Shown here piece after piece: positions 45,505-54,743 of a stretch of 64,000 bases of DNA. Origin of the DNA: Mucilaginibacter ginsenosidivorax (lineage in GTDB: Bacteria > Bacteroidota > Bacteroidia > Sphingobacteriales > Sphingobacteriaceae); assembly GCF_007971525.1 (NCBI RefSeq), contig NZ_CP042437.1, positions 3,224,001 to 3,288,000 of the forward strand. Direction: 5' to 3'. The notes beneath the pieces were generated by a model. It did no database searches, had not been told where the DNA came from, and worked only from the letters and a program-made list of their open reading frames with translations. The position numbers and the translations under genes were made by a program. Position 1 is the stretch's first letter; each line of letters starts with the position of its first letter.

Positions 45505-48500
45505 TTACGCGGATGGAAAGCTCAGGTAAAAAGTGGTACCGACGCCGATGGTTGTCTCAAACCAAACCTTACCGTTGGCATTTTCAATTGAGTTTTTCAC
45601 AAAAGCAAGCCCAAGGCCCGTACCCGAGCTTTTGGTTGTAAAATTGGGCTCGAATATTTTTTCACGCATATTCTCGGGGATGCCGTTACCGTTATCTTTT
45701 ATGGTAAGCAACACATTTTTGCTGGTTATAAGGTAGTTGATGTTTATCAGCCCGTTTCTATCTGCCGGCGTGGCCTCGATGGCGTTTTTCAATAAATTGT
45801 TAAAGCACCTCAATAGCTGATCTTTATCAGCATTTATCATAAAAGGGGCCTCGGGCAATTGGTATACTATATGTATGTTATCCATCTGTTTAAATATAGT
45901 TACCGCCTGGTTAAGCATTTCAAAAACATTCAATTGCTCAATACGGGTATCGGGCATTTTTGCAAAAGCGGAAAACTCAGACGCGATGGACGATAAACTT
46001 TCTATCTGTTCAACAAACGATTTGCTAAAACGTTCAAATTTCTGATCAAACTTAGGGTCCTTATCCCGCCACGATTTATCAAGCAACTGCAAACCTAATT
46101 TGAGTGGCGTTAATGGGTTTTTAATTTCGTGGGCCACTTGTTTGGCCATTTCGCGCCAGGCGCTTTCACGTTCAGATTGCGCCAGCCTGGTTGCACTGTT
46201 CTCGAGGGCCGAGATCATTTTATTATATTCCTTAACCAGCGCTCCAATCTCATCATTTCGTTGCCATTTTATCGGCTCGTTCTTTTTGCCGTATATGGTT
46301 TTACTCAGGGTTTCCTGTATAAAGCTTAAGGGGGCAGTAATTTGCCTGGCAATAATAATAGCCAATAAGCCTATTGCTATAAATACCAGTGCATAAACGT
46401 TTATCATCACATTCAACAACGAACTTATACGCTGCTTATAATCGGCCTCATTTGAAAAATAGGGCAATTGGATGTAGGCAATAACCTTTTGCCCCGAACT
46501 TACTATGGGTGCATAAGCGGCCTTGTAGCTCAATTCTCCTATTTTTTCATCGTTCACAAATTCTGTTTTTTGCAGCCGGCTCAGGTAAATAAAAGCCCGG
46601 GAGTTCATTTTTTTTGCCACCAGGCCAGCCTCATACATTTTTGGCTGGGTTGTAACCAGCGGCACCCCGTTGGTATCAAACAAAATAAGGTCGGTAGAAT
46701 ATGTTTCGGCCAATACGTTAAAATCAACCTGGTTTTTTTCGTTTACATTATAGATGTACCTGTTTAAAGCTCCGGTTTGAAAAGTCTCGGCAATCCTGGT
46801 TATTTTATCGCGAATCTGCTTGTCTTGCTGTTCATGATATTGCCGCCCGATTGATACAAAGGTGATAAAGCCCACCACAATAAGCGTAACAACAACCGCA
46901 AATATCATTACAAACTGAATGCGGGTTCTGTAAAGTACCTTATCAAAATTGATCCTGAATTTCCAGCGGATTTTATCATCCTTAATACTCAAAATCCTAA
47001 CGCGTACCCACACGCCCCGGGCTATAATAATAATAGCACTAAATACCAACAGCGCCATAAAAAAGAAAGTTATAGAGGCAACACCGTTATAGAGCGGGTT
47101 TGTTTCTTTACTTACTACGATGATATTGCGTTTGTTGGGTTTATAAATCAGGTGGTCGTATTTTGTAAAAGTATTGTACCATTCGGGATTGTTGAACCGG
47201 GTGGTTTTTGTAATATAACTTTTCAATACCCCTTTAAAATCCGGATTATTAAGGGTGTAAACATAACTTCCCCGTTGGCTTTGCAAGCGATTATCATAGT
47301 AATACGCATACGAGTAATCTTTAAATTCATCTTCGGATTGTAACGACCCTTCGATCAACAGATCAGGGAAAGCCCCAAGCACCTGAACTGGTTTTGATGT
47401 AAATTCAATGGCCAATGTTCCTAATTGCTTATTCCCGTTTTTTATGGGCAGTATCGCGAAATAACTCTGGCGTCCAAACGATGCCGTGCCCCGGTAAAAA
47501 TAAGATGTTGGTACAACCTTATATGAATTATATACAACCTGGTCTTTAAATCCTGTTATCGGGATGTCGTCGTTAGCCAGGGGTTGGTCACTGGCATCAT
47601 ACTCGTGTATTTTTATAACATATTTTGACAGGTATCCATCAAAGTACAGTTTCTGAAATCGGGTTAACAGGTACTCGTTGTTATGTATGTTTTCCTTAAA
47701 GTAGCGTACAATAGTTGTGTCAACAAGAATCCGCTTCTCAATCTTTATAAATGCGTTTTCGGCATAATGGTCAATTGGGTCGCCTAACCGTTGCAGCAAC
47801 TTTTTGCGTACAGCTTCCTCTTTAATGCCTTCAAAATGGTTTAACTTAATAGCCGAAATTAACGAACAGATTAAAAGAACGCCCAAAAAAGCGCTTGTTG
47901 TAAGCTTACCGCCCTGGTAAATAAATCCAAATGCCCTCATCACAACCAACAGCATCCACAACAAATAAAACAAACTAAAATCGTAATGATGTGCAAAAAC
48001 AACTGTACTAATAACAACGCCTACTACCAGCAATAGTAATTGGTGCAATTTGGGTACATCCAGTTTGAGGCATATAAAAAGGACCACCTCATCAACCAGA
48101 TAAAAAATTAGAAAACTAAAGCACAACATTAAAACACCCAGAATACTGAATGATGACAAACCAAGCACATTGTTCACGTTAAAGTTGATGCCTGCATGAA
48201 TGACCAGGTCATAAAATAGCCTTAACAGCGATGTGGACAAGCCAATGAGCAAAAGAATGCAGCCTGCTACGATGAAATAGCCTATTGAGTTTTTGTAAAC
48301 CGCTGTAAACAATCTTCGCCGTTGCAGGTAAATAAATGCAACAAACCAAAAAACACAAAGCAGGTTTATACACAGGTCGCCAAAAGACGGATACAAAACT
48401 CCGGAATGGAAAATGGCGGGGTCGAACAATTTAAGCATCCCCCGAAAATCGGGCAGGTGATAATATAAATTAACGATGCGAAACAGAATTATGTACAAGC

Positions 48501-49278
48501 CCAGGAAAACCACCGATAACCAGGCATAGCCCTTTGCCGCCATATGGCAGCAAATATTATGAATTAATATACAAAGCGTTATGATGGTTAAAATCCAAAA
48601 AACAGCTTGATAATATATAAATGCGTAGTTGACGCTGCTGGCTTTTTGTTTAACAGAGAAAAGATAATCGTTGTTGATGCTGTGTACATCGTAAGCATTT
48701 TTATCGCCCAGGTCGGTAAGCTCAATATTGTCTGTCGTTATTAAATCTTTAGCAAAAGTGTTTTGAAGATACTGGTTAGTAAAGCTGTAATTTATTTTTA
48801 CCGGGATGAAAAATATTACAGAAAAAGCCCCTTCAGTTTTCCTAATCGCCTCATAATATCCATTGGGCTGCCTGATAAAGGAATTGCCCTCGTGGATATT
48901 GCCTATGCTATCAGGCAAAACTTTAATGCCGCTCCAAAAACTTAAATGGTTATTGTACGCTGTTATAAACCAGGTGTTCCTTTTGGTTGTAAACTCCTCT
49001 ATCCTGTTAATGGCCTCCTGGTCGTTATCGGCCAGGGTTTTAAATTTGTTAACCTGTTCTTTATCTTTTAGCAGCTTACCAATGTAAGCTTCCTTTTTGT
49101 GTAAGTTAGCCTCAAGAGCCAGCGCTGATTGGTCGAGGTTATTTACCGGCGTATATGTTTTTTGGATAAAAATAGCCGTAAACAACAACCCTATACCAAT
49201 AAGGGTTAGCAGCACACGTATTTTTCCCGGGGTTGTCAAATTACTATCAGGTATTACTGGTTTAAAAACGAAAGGCAC
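45505..49278 (-). CDS. Large membrane sensor histidine kinase (NtrY-like)
   Basis: 1257 aa. An N-terminal membrane segment (VLLTLIGIGLLFTAIFI), a periplasmic domain, then a block of hydrophobic helices (about 210-480), a second extracellular domain, further TM helices, HAMP (ITAPLSFIQETLSKTI) and kinase core: H-box AHEIKNPLTPLK, N-box NNLLKNAIEATP, G1 DNGNGIPENM, G2 GTGLGLAFVKNS. The H-box wording is that of the NtrY/NtrB group. No response regulator is adjacent. The start is GTG at 49278, which lies inside the fabD terminator stem; a TTG at 49236 (LTTPGKIRVLL) is an alternative. Confidence 0.88.
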   Translation of the reverse strand: MPFVFKPVIPDSNLTTPGKIRVLLTLIGIGLLFTAIFIQKTYTPVNNLDQSALALEANLHKKEAYIGKLLKDKEQVNKFKTLADNDQEAINRIEEFTTKRNTWFITAYNNHLSFWSGIKVLPDSIGNIHEGNSFIRQPNGYYEAIRKTEGAFSVIFFIPVKINYSFTNQYLQNTFAKDLITTDNIELTDLGDKNAYDVHSINNDYLFSVKQKASSVNYAFIYYQAVFWILTIITLCILIHNICCHMAAKGYAWLSVVFLGLYIILFRIVNLYYHLPDFRGMLKLFDPAIFHSGVLYPSFGDLCINLLCVFWFVAFIYLQRRRLFTAVYKNSIGYFIVAGCILLLIGLSTSLLRLFYDLVIHAGINFNVNNVLGLSSFSILGVLMLCFSFLIFYLVDEVVLFICLKLDVPKLHQLLLLVVGVVISTVVFAHHYDFSLFYLLWMLLVVMRAFGFIYQGGKLTTSAFLGVLLICSLISAIKLNHFEGIKEEAVRKKLLQRLGDPIDHYAENAFIKIEKRILVDTTIVRYFKENIHNNEYLLTRFQKLYFDGYLSKYVIKIHEYDASDQPLANDDIPITGFKDQVVYNSYKVVPTSYFYRGTASFGRQSYFAILPIKNGNKQLGTLAIEFTSKPVQVLGAFPDLLIEGSLQSEDEFKDYSYAYYYDNRLQSQRGSYVYTLNNPDFKGVLKSYITKTTRFNNPEWYNTFTKYDHLIYKPNKRNIIVVSKETNPLYNGVASITFFFMALLVFSAIIIIARGVWVRVRILSIKDDKIRWKFRINFDKVLYRTRIQFVMIFAVVVTLIVVGFITFVSIGRQYHEQQDKQIRDKITRIAETFQTGALNRYIYNVNEKNQVDFNVLAETYSTDLILFDTNGVPLVTTQPKMYEAGLVAKKMNSRAFIYLSRLQKTEFVNDEKIGELSYKAAYAPIVSSGQKVIAYIQLPYFSNEADYKQRISSLLNVMINVYALVFIAIGLLAIIIARQITAPLSFIQETLSKTIYGKKNEPIKWQRNDEIGALVKEYNKMISALENSATRLAQSERESAWREMAKQVAHEIKNPLTPLKLGLQLLDKSWRDKDPKFDQKFERFSKSFVEQIESLSSIASEFSAFAKMPDTRIEQLNVFEMLNQAVTIFKQMDNIHIVYQLPEAPFMINADKDQLLRCFNNLLKNAIEATPADRNGLININYLITSKNVLLTIKDNGNGIPENMREKIFEPNFTTKSSGTGLGLAFVKNSIENANGKVWFETTIGVGTTFYLSFPSA

Positions 49279-49295
49279 TATTAAATAGTGCCTTT
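49271..49295 (-). terminator. Terminator after fabD, overlapping the kinase start
   Basis: Stem AAAGGCACTAT (49271-49281) with ATAGTGCCTTT (49285-49295); T-rich on the minus-strand side. The GTG codon proposed as kinase start is within the stem. Confidence 0.75.
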
Positions 49296-49303
49296 TTAAA
49301 ATA

Positions 49304-50191
49304 TTATTGAGGTATAACCGCGCTTTGTGTAACTATTGCCCTGTCAACTTTTTTAACAAGCCCCTGCAATACATTGCCCGGCCCAACCTCGGTAAATGAG
49401 GTGGCACCATCCTCTAACATATGCTTCACCGTTTGTGTCCACCTTACGGCACCTGTAAGCTGTGCTATTAAATTTTGTTTTATAACAGCAGGATCGGTAT
49501 AAGGTTTGGCATCAATGTTTTGATAAATGGGGCAAACCGGGGCTTTAATTTCGGTGGCAACAATTGCTGCCTCTAATTCAACCCTGGCCGATTCCATTAA
49601 TGGCGAGTGGAAAGCTCCGCCAACTTTGAGTTTTAAAGCCCGTTTGGCACCAGCGGCCAGCAATTTTTCGCAAGCTTCGTCAATCCCTTCAATACTGCCG
49701 GAAATAACCAACTGGCCCGGGCAGTTATAGTTTGCCGTTACCACCACGCCGGTAGCGCGTTGACATATGTCTTCTACTGTAAAGTCATCCAACCCTAATA
49801 TGGCAGCCATGGTTGATGGTTGTAATTCGCAAGCTTTTTGCATGGCATTGGCACGTGCGGCCACCAAACGCAAGCCATCTTCAAACGATAATGCACCGGC
49901 AGCAACCAGGGCCGAAAACTCGCCAAGGGAGTGGCCGGCAACCATATCCGGTTTAAAGTCGTCGCCCAACACGGTAGCTAAAATAACCGAGTGTAAAAAT
50001 ATAGCCGGCTGGGTAACGTTTGTTTGAACCAAATCTTCGGCTGTGCCATCAAACATCACATCGGTAATCCTGAAGCCCAATATTTCATTGGCCTTTTCAA
50101 ATAACTCATGTGCTTTATCCGATTGCTCGTAAAGATCTTTGCCCATACCCGGGAATTGGGCGCCCTGCCCTGGAAAAATATATGCTTTCAT
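49304..50191 (-). CDS. fabD: Malonyl-CoA:ACP transacylase
   Basis: 295 aa. Starts MKAYIFPGQGAQFPGMGKDLY; active-site Ser in VAGHSLGEFSAL (about residue 90); GAFHSPLM with the active His near 200; C-terminal EVGPGNVLQGLVKK. It loads malonate on ACP for fatty acid synthesis. A palindromic repeat sits just upstream of its start. Confidence 0.96.
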   Translation of the reverse strand: MKAYIFPGQGAQFPGMGKDLYEQSDKAHELFEKANEILGFRITDVMFDGTAEDLVQTNVTQPAIFLHSVILATVLGDDFKPDMVAGHSLGEFSALVAAGALSFEDGLRLVAARANAMQKACELQPSTMAAILGLDDFTVEDICQRATGVVVTANYNCPGQLVISGSIEGIDEACEKLLAAGAKRALKLKVGGAFHSPLMESARVELEAAIVATEIKAPVCPIYQNIDAKPYTDPAVIKQNLIAQLTGAVRWTQTVKHMLEDGATSFTEVGPGNVLQGLVKKVDRAIVTQSAVIPQ

Positions 50192-50193
50192 TT

Positions 50194-50282
50194 AGCCCCC
50201 TAACCCCCTAAAGGGGGAATTTTATGTTTATAATTATTGCTTATCAACCCTTCCTGCTCCCCCTTTAGGGGGCCGGGGGGCT
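50194..50282. repeat. GC-rich palindromic repeat pair between folE and fabD
   Basis: AGCCCCCTAACCCCCTAAAG (from 50194, ending GGGGGAA at 50219) and its near-inverted counterpart CCCCCTTTAGGGGGCCGGGG (about 50258-50281) flank 38 bp. Same family as the perfect pair at 53051/53148. The folE stop codon lies at the edge of the right copy. Confidence 0.75.
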
Positions 50283-50920
50283 CAACTTAATTTCGAACTT
50301 ATTAAATTTAAAAATTCGGTGCGGGTTTTTTCTTTCAAAAACTCGCCTGTAAAAGCCGATGTGGTGGTTACCGAGTTTTGCTTTTGCACACCGCGCATGC
50401 TCATGCACAAGTGGCGGCATTCAATAACTATTCCTACACCAACCGGGTTAAGCGTTTCCTGTATACAATCACGAATTTCGTTGGTTAAGCGCTCCTGCAC
50501 CTGCAGCCTGCGGGCAAAAGCATCAACTACGCGTGGTATTTTGCTTAGCCCAACCACGTAGCCGTTAGGAATATAGGCAATGTGTGCCTTTCCGAAAAAA
50601 GGCAGCATGTGGTGCTCGCACATCGAGTATACTTCAATATCTTTTACAATTACCATCTGGCTGTATTCTTCTTTGAACATGGCCGAATTCAAAATGCTTT
50701 TAGCGTCCAGGTCATAGCCATGGGTTAAAAACAGCATTGCCTTGGCTATCCGTTCAGGTGTTTTTAACAGTCCTTCTCTTTGAGGATTTTCGCCAATTTG
50801 TTTTAAAACATCAAGGTAATGGGCCGATAGGTTTTCAATCAGTTGCGGGTTATACCTGTCTATTTTGGTGTAACCGTCAATATCATCATCGCGGTCGGGG
50901 ATGTGGTTTTTATCAATCAT
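50282..50920 (-). CDS. folE: GTP cyclohydrolase I
   Basis: 212 aa. Zn and catalytic region [19 protein letters not shown], then [23 protein letters not shown] and [19 protein letters not shown]. Converts GTP to dihydroneopterin triphosphate for folate, or for queuosine with the QueD-like gene 9 bp upstream (50930-51349). Confidence 0.96.
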   Translation of the reverse strand: MIDKNHIPDRDDDIDGYTKIDRYNPQLIENLSAHYLDVLKQIGENPQREGLLKTPERIAKAMLFLTHGYDLDAKSILNSAMFKEEYSQMVIVKDIEVYSMCEHHMLPFFGKAHIAYIPNGYVVGLSKIPRVVDAFARRLQVQERLTNEIRDCIQETLNPVGVGIVIECRHLCMSMRGVQKQNSVTTTSAFTGEFLKEKTRTEFLNLISSKLS

Positions 50921-50929
50921 TTTATCTGG

Positions 50930-51349
50930 TTATCCGCCAAAATATTCCGCGGAATTATTTTCAGTTTCATATAGTTTTACCGAGTGTAAAAACACCCCCT
51001 CATAAGCCTCAATTGGCGCCTTAAGCTGATTAAAAATCTCGATGCAAAGTAACTCCGTTGATGCCATTTTACCCGCCATGAATTCAACATCTAAATTGAT
51101 GTTTTTATGATCAAGCTTTTCAATAACATGCTCGTTAATAATAACCTTAAGCTCTTTCAAGTCCATCAGATAGCCCGTTGCGTGGGTAACTTCGCCCTTA
51201 ACCGTTACAAATAAATTGTAATTATGACCATGCCAGTTGGGGTTGGCGCATTTGCCAAATACCTCATTGTTTTTTTCAGCGCTCCATTCCTCACGGTACA
51301 TCCGGTGAGCGGCATTAAAATGTTCTTTGCGCGTTATATGTATCATCAT
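50930..51349 (-). CDS. queD: 6-pyruvoyl-tetrahydropterin synthase / 6-carboxytetrahydropterin synthase
   Basis: About 139 aa from ATG at 51349 or 51346 (MIHITRKEHFNAAHR); the longer frame to 51412 would add an unrelated segment. Zn ligands in NAAHR and WHGHNY; the catalytic Cys is in GKCANPNWHGH. Works directly after FolE, most likely for queuosine or tetrahydropterin. Which of the two reactions is carried out cannot be read from sequence alone. Confidence 0.88.
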   Translation of the reverse strand: MMIHITRKEHFNAAHRMYREEWSAEKNNEVFGKCANPNWHGHNYNLFVTVKGEVTHATGYLMDLKELKVIINEHVIEKLDHKNINLDVEFMAGKMASTELLCIEIFNQLKAPIEAYEGVFLHSVKLYETENNSAEYFGG

Positions 51350-51445
51350 AATAATAAGTGGGTGCAAATATACAAAACAAAAACAGGCCAGTTGTTTTAT
51401 ATTCGTGGTCAAAAAACTGTAAATAATAAAAGGTACAAAAGCAAT

Positions 51446-52066
51446 ATGCTCATATTAGTTGTTGCCGCAACGGCGCCCGAAGTTGAACCATTGGCCAAAT
51501 ACTTCGGGAATAAAATAGATGTATTAATAACCGGCGCCGGCATGGTTCCTACAGCCTTTGCCCTGGGGCGTCTTTTTGCCCATAATAAATATGACCTGGT
51601 AATAAATTTAGGCATCGCAGGCAGCTTTGACAAAAGCATTGAACCTGGCTTTGTAGTAGAAGTAACCGACGATACCTTTGCTGAAACCGGTGCAGAAGAC
51701 GACGAAAAGTTTATACCCATGAACGTTTTGGGCTTTGGCGAGGTTACCTATAAACCAACAACCTCATTAGACGAGGTTGAAAGCAATTTCTATTTAAAAA
51801 AAGCCAGGGCCATTACGGTAAATACTGTTCATGGCAATGATACATCTATCAAAAAGGTGCAGGAGCGCTTAAACCCGCAACTGGAAAGCATGGAAGGCGC
51901 GGCTTTTTTTTATGCCTGCCGGCAGGTTAACGCGCGCTGTATCCAAATCAGGGCAGTGTCAAATTTCGTCGAAAAACGCAATCGTGATAACTGGCAGATA
52001 GGGCTTGCCATAAAAAATCTGAATACCTTTGCTATCGACCTGATTGACGCAATCATTAAGCTTTAA
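51446..52066 (+). CDS. mqnB: Futalosine hydrolase
   Basis: 206 aa from ATG at 51446 (MLILVVAATAPEVEPLA); a longer frame from 51224 runs over the divergent queD start and is rejected. Nucleosidase motifs ITGAGMVPTAFALG, NLGIAGSFDKS and SMEGAAFFYAC. It splits futalosine in the alternative menaquinone pathway and is followed by mqnD, the next-but-one step. Confidence 0.92.
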   Translation: MLILVVAATAPEVEPLAKYFGNKIDVLITGAGMVPTAFALGRLFAHNKYDLVINLGIAGSFDKSIEPGFVVEVTDDTFAETGAEDDEKFIPMNVLGFGEVTYKPTTSLDEVESNFYLKKARAITVNTVHGNDTSIKKVQERLNPQLESMEGAAFFYACRQVNARCIQIRAVSNFVEKRNRDNWQIGLAIKNLNTFAIDLIDAIIKL

Positions 52067-52077
52067 TGACGGGTTAG

Positions 52078-52206
52078 GTTTTACGTTTGACGTAGTACGT
52101 TATACGTGAAACTTCAAAAACGCAAGCAGAGGTTTTACGTTTGACGTTATACGTTATACGTACCCTTTTTTAACGTATAACGTAACACGTACAACTTATA
52201 ACGTAA
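52078..52206. repeat. Heptanucleotide array, mirrored (ACGTTAT type), ending at mqnD start
   Basis: Two blocks of four heptamers with ACGT (TTACGTT TGACGTA GTACGTT ATACGTG near 52080-52108; again near 52132-52162) are followed by the inverted block ACGTATA ACGTAAC ACGTACA ACTTATA ACGTAAA (about 52173-52207). The mqnD ATG is formed at the edge of the last unit. Confidence 0.8.
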
Positions 52207-53067
52207 ATGAAACTAACTCTCGGTTTTTCGCCCTGCCCCAATGATACTTTTATTTTTGATGCCCTAATTCACCATAAAATTGACACCGAAGGACTGGAAT
52301 TTGAGGTTTTTTACGATGACGTAGAAACCCTGAACCAAAAAGCATTTCGAGGGGAATTAGATGTGACTAAACTTAGCTACCATGCCTTTGCTTACGTGGC
52401 CGATAAATATGTACTGCTTGATTCGGGCAGCGCCCTGGGCTTTGGCGTGGGACCAATGCTGATCTGCAAAGCCGACCCTGAAAAACTATACTCACAACTC
52501 ACAACTCACAATTCACAACTTAAAATAGGAATTCCCGGAAAATACACTACCGCCAATTTTTTATTGGGCAACGCTTTCCCAAATGCAACCAATAAGGTTG
52601 AGCTTGTTTTTTCTGATATCGAGAACGCGGTATTGGAAGGCCGCGTTGACGTGGGATTGATTATCCACGAAAACCGCTTCACCTACCAGGATAAGGGTTT
52701 AAAAAAAATAATCGACCTGGGCGATCATTGGGAAAAGCAAACCGGCTGCGCCATTCCGCTTGGCGGAATAGTAGCCAACCGTAATTTACCAGCAGATGTT
52801 CAGTACAAATTAAACAAGGTATTGCGTAAATCGGTTGAGTTTGCTTTTGCCAACCCAAAATCGGGTTTGGAATTTATCCGCTCGCACGCCCAGGAAATGA
52901 GTGAAGAGGTGATGTACAAACACATTGATTTGTATGTAAATAAATACTCCGTGGAATTAGGCGAGGAGGGAAGGAAGGCGATAACGTTGCTTTTTGATAC
53001 GGCGCAGGAAAAGAATATTATACCCAAAATAGAAGAAGAACTGTTTCTAAGCCCCCTAACCCCCTGA
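52207..53067 (+). CDS. mqnD: 1,4-dihydroxy-6-naphthoate synthase
   Basis: 286 aa. Begins MKLTLGFSPCPNDTFIFDAL, typical of MqnD; conserved DVTKLSYHAF, GKYTTANFLL and GLIIHENRFTYQDKG. It completes the futalosine route step to the naphthoate. Two oddities: residues ~95-106 (YSQLTTHNSQLK) are encoded by a five-unit heptamer repeat at 52490-52524, and the last residues (SPLTP, stop) are encoded by a GC-rich palindromic repeat. Start fixed by homology. Confidence 0.92.
   Translation: MKLTLGFSPCPNDTFIFDALIHHKIDTEGLEFEVFYDDVETLNQKAFRGELDVTKLSYHAFAYVADKYVLLDSGSALGFGVGPMLICKADPEKLYSQLTTHNSQLKIGIPGKYTTANFLLGNAFPNATNKVELVFSDIENAVLEGRVDVGLIIHENRFTYQDKGLKKIIDLGDHWEKQTGCAIPLGGIVANRNLPADVQYKLNKVLRKSVEFAFANPKSGLEFIRSHAQEMSEEVMYKHIDLYVNKYSVELGEEGRKAITLLFDTAQEKNIIPKIEEELFLSPLTP
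52490..52524 (+). repeat. Heptanucleotide repeat inside the mqnD coding sequence
   Basis: ACTCACA x3 (52490-52510), then ATTCACA and ACTTAAA. It encodes a hydrophilic loop and belongs to the same 7-nt-period class as the intergenic arrays. Confidence 0.8.
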
Positions 53068-53173
53068 AGGGGGAACCATAGTTTAAAATAAAACGACCCT
53101 TCTTGCATCAGAGGGGCCGTTTTATTTAGCGACTTAGCGAATCAAAAGTTCCCCCTTCAGGGGGTTAGGGGGC
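53051..53173. terminator. Convergent terminator flanked by a perfect 26-bp inverted repeat
   Basis: Copies at 53051-53076 and 53148-53173 are exact reverse complements (GCCCCCTAACCCCCTGAAGG...). Between them AAATAAAACG (about 53086-53095) pairs with CGTTTTATTT (about 53118-53127), a terminator for the converging mqnD and hflX genes. The left copy contains the mqnD stop codon TGA. Confidence 0.75.
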
Positions 53174-53181
53174 TTTACCTG

Positions 53182-54366
53182 CTAATACAACAAATGATCG
53201 TATGGATAACGCTCGGTATGTATCGCTTTCACTTCCTCATAAAGTAAACTCCTGAACTCATCAACATTTTCCCTTTTTGTGGCCGATATAAATATGGCCG
53301 GGCTATTGTTTTTGGCCATCCAGCTGTGTTTAAAATCGTCAAGCGTTAGCGGCTCTTCCTGTTGCTCTATCTGGTGATCTTCCGGCTTAAAAGCATCTAT
53401 TTTATTAAATACCGTTATCATCCTTTTGTCAACGGCGCCAATATCTTTCAGGGTTTCGTTAACAGTGCGTATCTGATCCTCAAAATTAGGGTGCGAAATA
53501 TCTACCACGTGCACCAATATATCTGCCTCGCGCACTTCATCCAGGGTCGATTTAAAACACTCTACCAGTTGGTGCGGCAGCTTGCGAATAAAACCAACCG
53601 TATCTGATAACAGGAAAGGAACATTTTCCAGCACCACTTTCCTTACCGTAGTATCTAAGGTGGCAAACAGTTTGTTTTCGGCAAACACTTCCGATTTGGA
53701 TACCATGTTCATGATGGTTGATTTACCAACGTTGGTATAACCCACCAATGCTGCACGCACCATCTGGCTCCGGTTTTTACGCTGGGTTTCGTTTTGCTTG
53801 TCTATTTGTTTCAGCCGGTCTTTCAGTAAGGCTATCTTATTCAATATCAAACGCCTGTCGGTTTCAATCTGCGATTCACCCGGTCCGCGCATACCAATAC
53901 CACCTTTCTGGCGCTCAAGGTGAGTCCACAAACGGGTAAGGCGTGGCAGTAAATATTGTAGCTGGGCCAGCTCAACCTGGGTTTTGGCCTGGGCCGTTTG
54001 CGCGCGATTGGCAAAAATATCCAGGATAAGGTTATTCCTGTCAAGTATCTTTACCTGTAGTTCGTTTTCAATATTGCGCAGTTGCGATGGCGATAACTCA
54101 TCGTCGAACACCACCATATCAATCTCTTCTTCAATAACAAAAGCTTTAATATCTTCCAGCTTACCGCTGCCCACAAAGGTAGCCCTATCGGGCCTTTGTA
54201 GTTTTTGGGTAAAATGAGTTATGGTTTCGCCGCCTGCCGTAGCAACCAGAAACTCCAGCTCCTCTAAATATTCTTTCTCCTGCTCATCGGTTACATGGGG
54301 TGTCATCACGCCAACCAGAACAGCTTTTTCCTGCTTCACAGCAGTATCGTAAAATTTTTGCTTCAT
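53182..54366 (-). CDS. hflX: Ribosome-associated GTPase HflX
   Basis: 394 aa. N-terminal HflX domain (VDMVVFDDELSPSQLRNIE), coiled linker with the GMRGPGESQIETDRR glycine-rich segment, then the G domain: LVGYTNVGKSTIMN (G1), DTVGFIRKLP (G3), NKIDAF (G4). It rescues stalled ribosomes by splitting 70S. Single gene, converging with mqnD. Confidence 0.95.
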   Translation of the reverse strand: MKQKFYDTAVKQEKAVLVGVMTPHVTDEQEKEYLEELEFLVATAGGETITHFTQKLQRPDRATFVGSGKLEDIKAFVIEEEIDMVVFDDELSPSQLRNIENELQVKILDRNNLILDIFANRAQTAQAKTQVELAQLQYLLPRLTRLWTHLERQKGGIGMRGPGESQIETDRRLILNKIALLKDRLKQIDKQNETQRKNRSQMVRAALVGYTNVGKSTIMNMVSKSEVFAENKLFATLDTTVRKVVLENVPFLLSDTVGFIRKLPHQLVECFKSTLDEVREADILVHVVDISHPNFEDQIRTVNETLKDIGAVDKRMITVFNKIDAFKPEDHQIEQQEEPLTLDDFKHSWMAKNNSPAIFISATKRENVDEFRSLLYEEVKAIHTERYPYDHLLY

Positions 54367-54743
54367 TAACTATGGTATATCAATCACGGTGCCAATTTAC
54401 TAATATAGTACAACCGGGGCTTATTTAACGCCAAAATAGCACATACAAAGGTAATTGACTGTCATTACTAATAAAATATGTTTTAAAAAGAGCGCAGGGA
54501 AAACGTATCTGATTGGGTTAACATAACTTAACACATTTCAGATATGTTTTTTATAAATATTTAGCAATCAATGCTTTGTATTTTAACATGGTTAACACTA
54601 AACTAATCGCCGTTAACTGTTTAGATGCGCTTGCCCCCACAAAAACACGTTGCCCGATTACAAACAAGTAAATAAATTGTTTTATTTATTTTAACAAGAA
54701 TCATTTTCCTATTATTATATTCGTCTGATTAAACCTTATTGAC
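54367..54743. promoter_or_regulatory. Divergent intergenic region hflX / DUF3857 gene
   Basis: 377 bp, AT-rich, no gene seen. It must hold the promoters for both directions; no site can be fixed with confidence. Confidence 0.35.

Noticed and set aside
51224..51445. N-terminal extension of mqnB
   Set aside because: It overlaps the divergent queD start and has no similarity to the nucleosidase fold; the ATG at 51446 starts the conserved domain.
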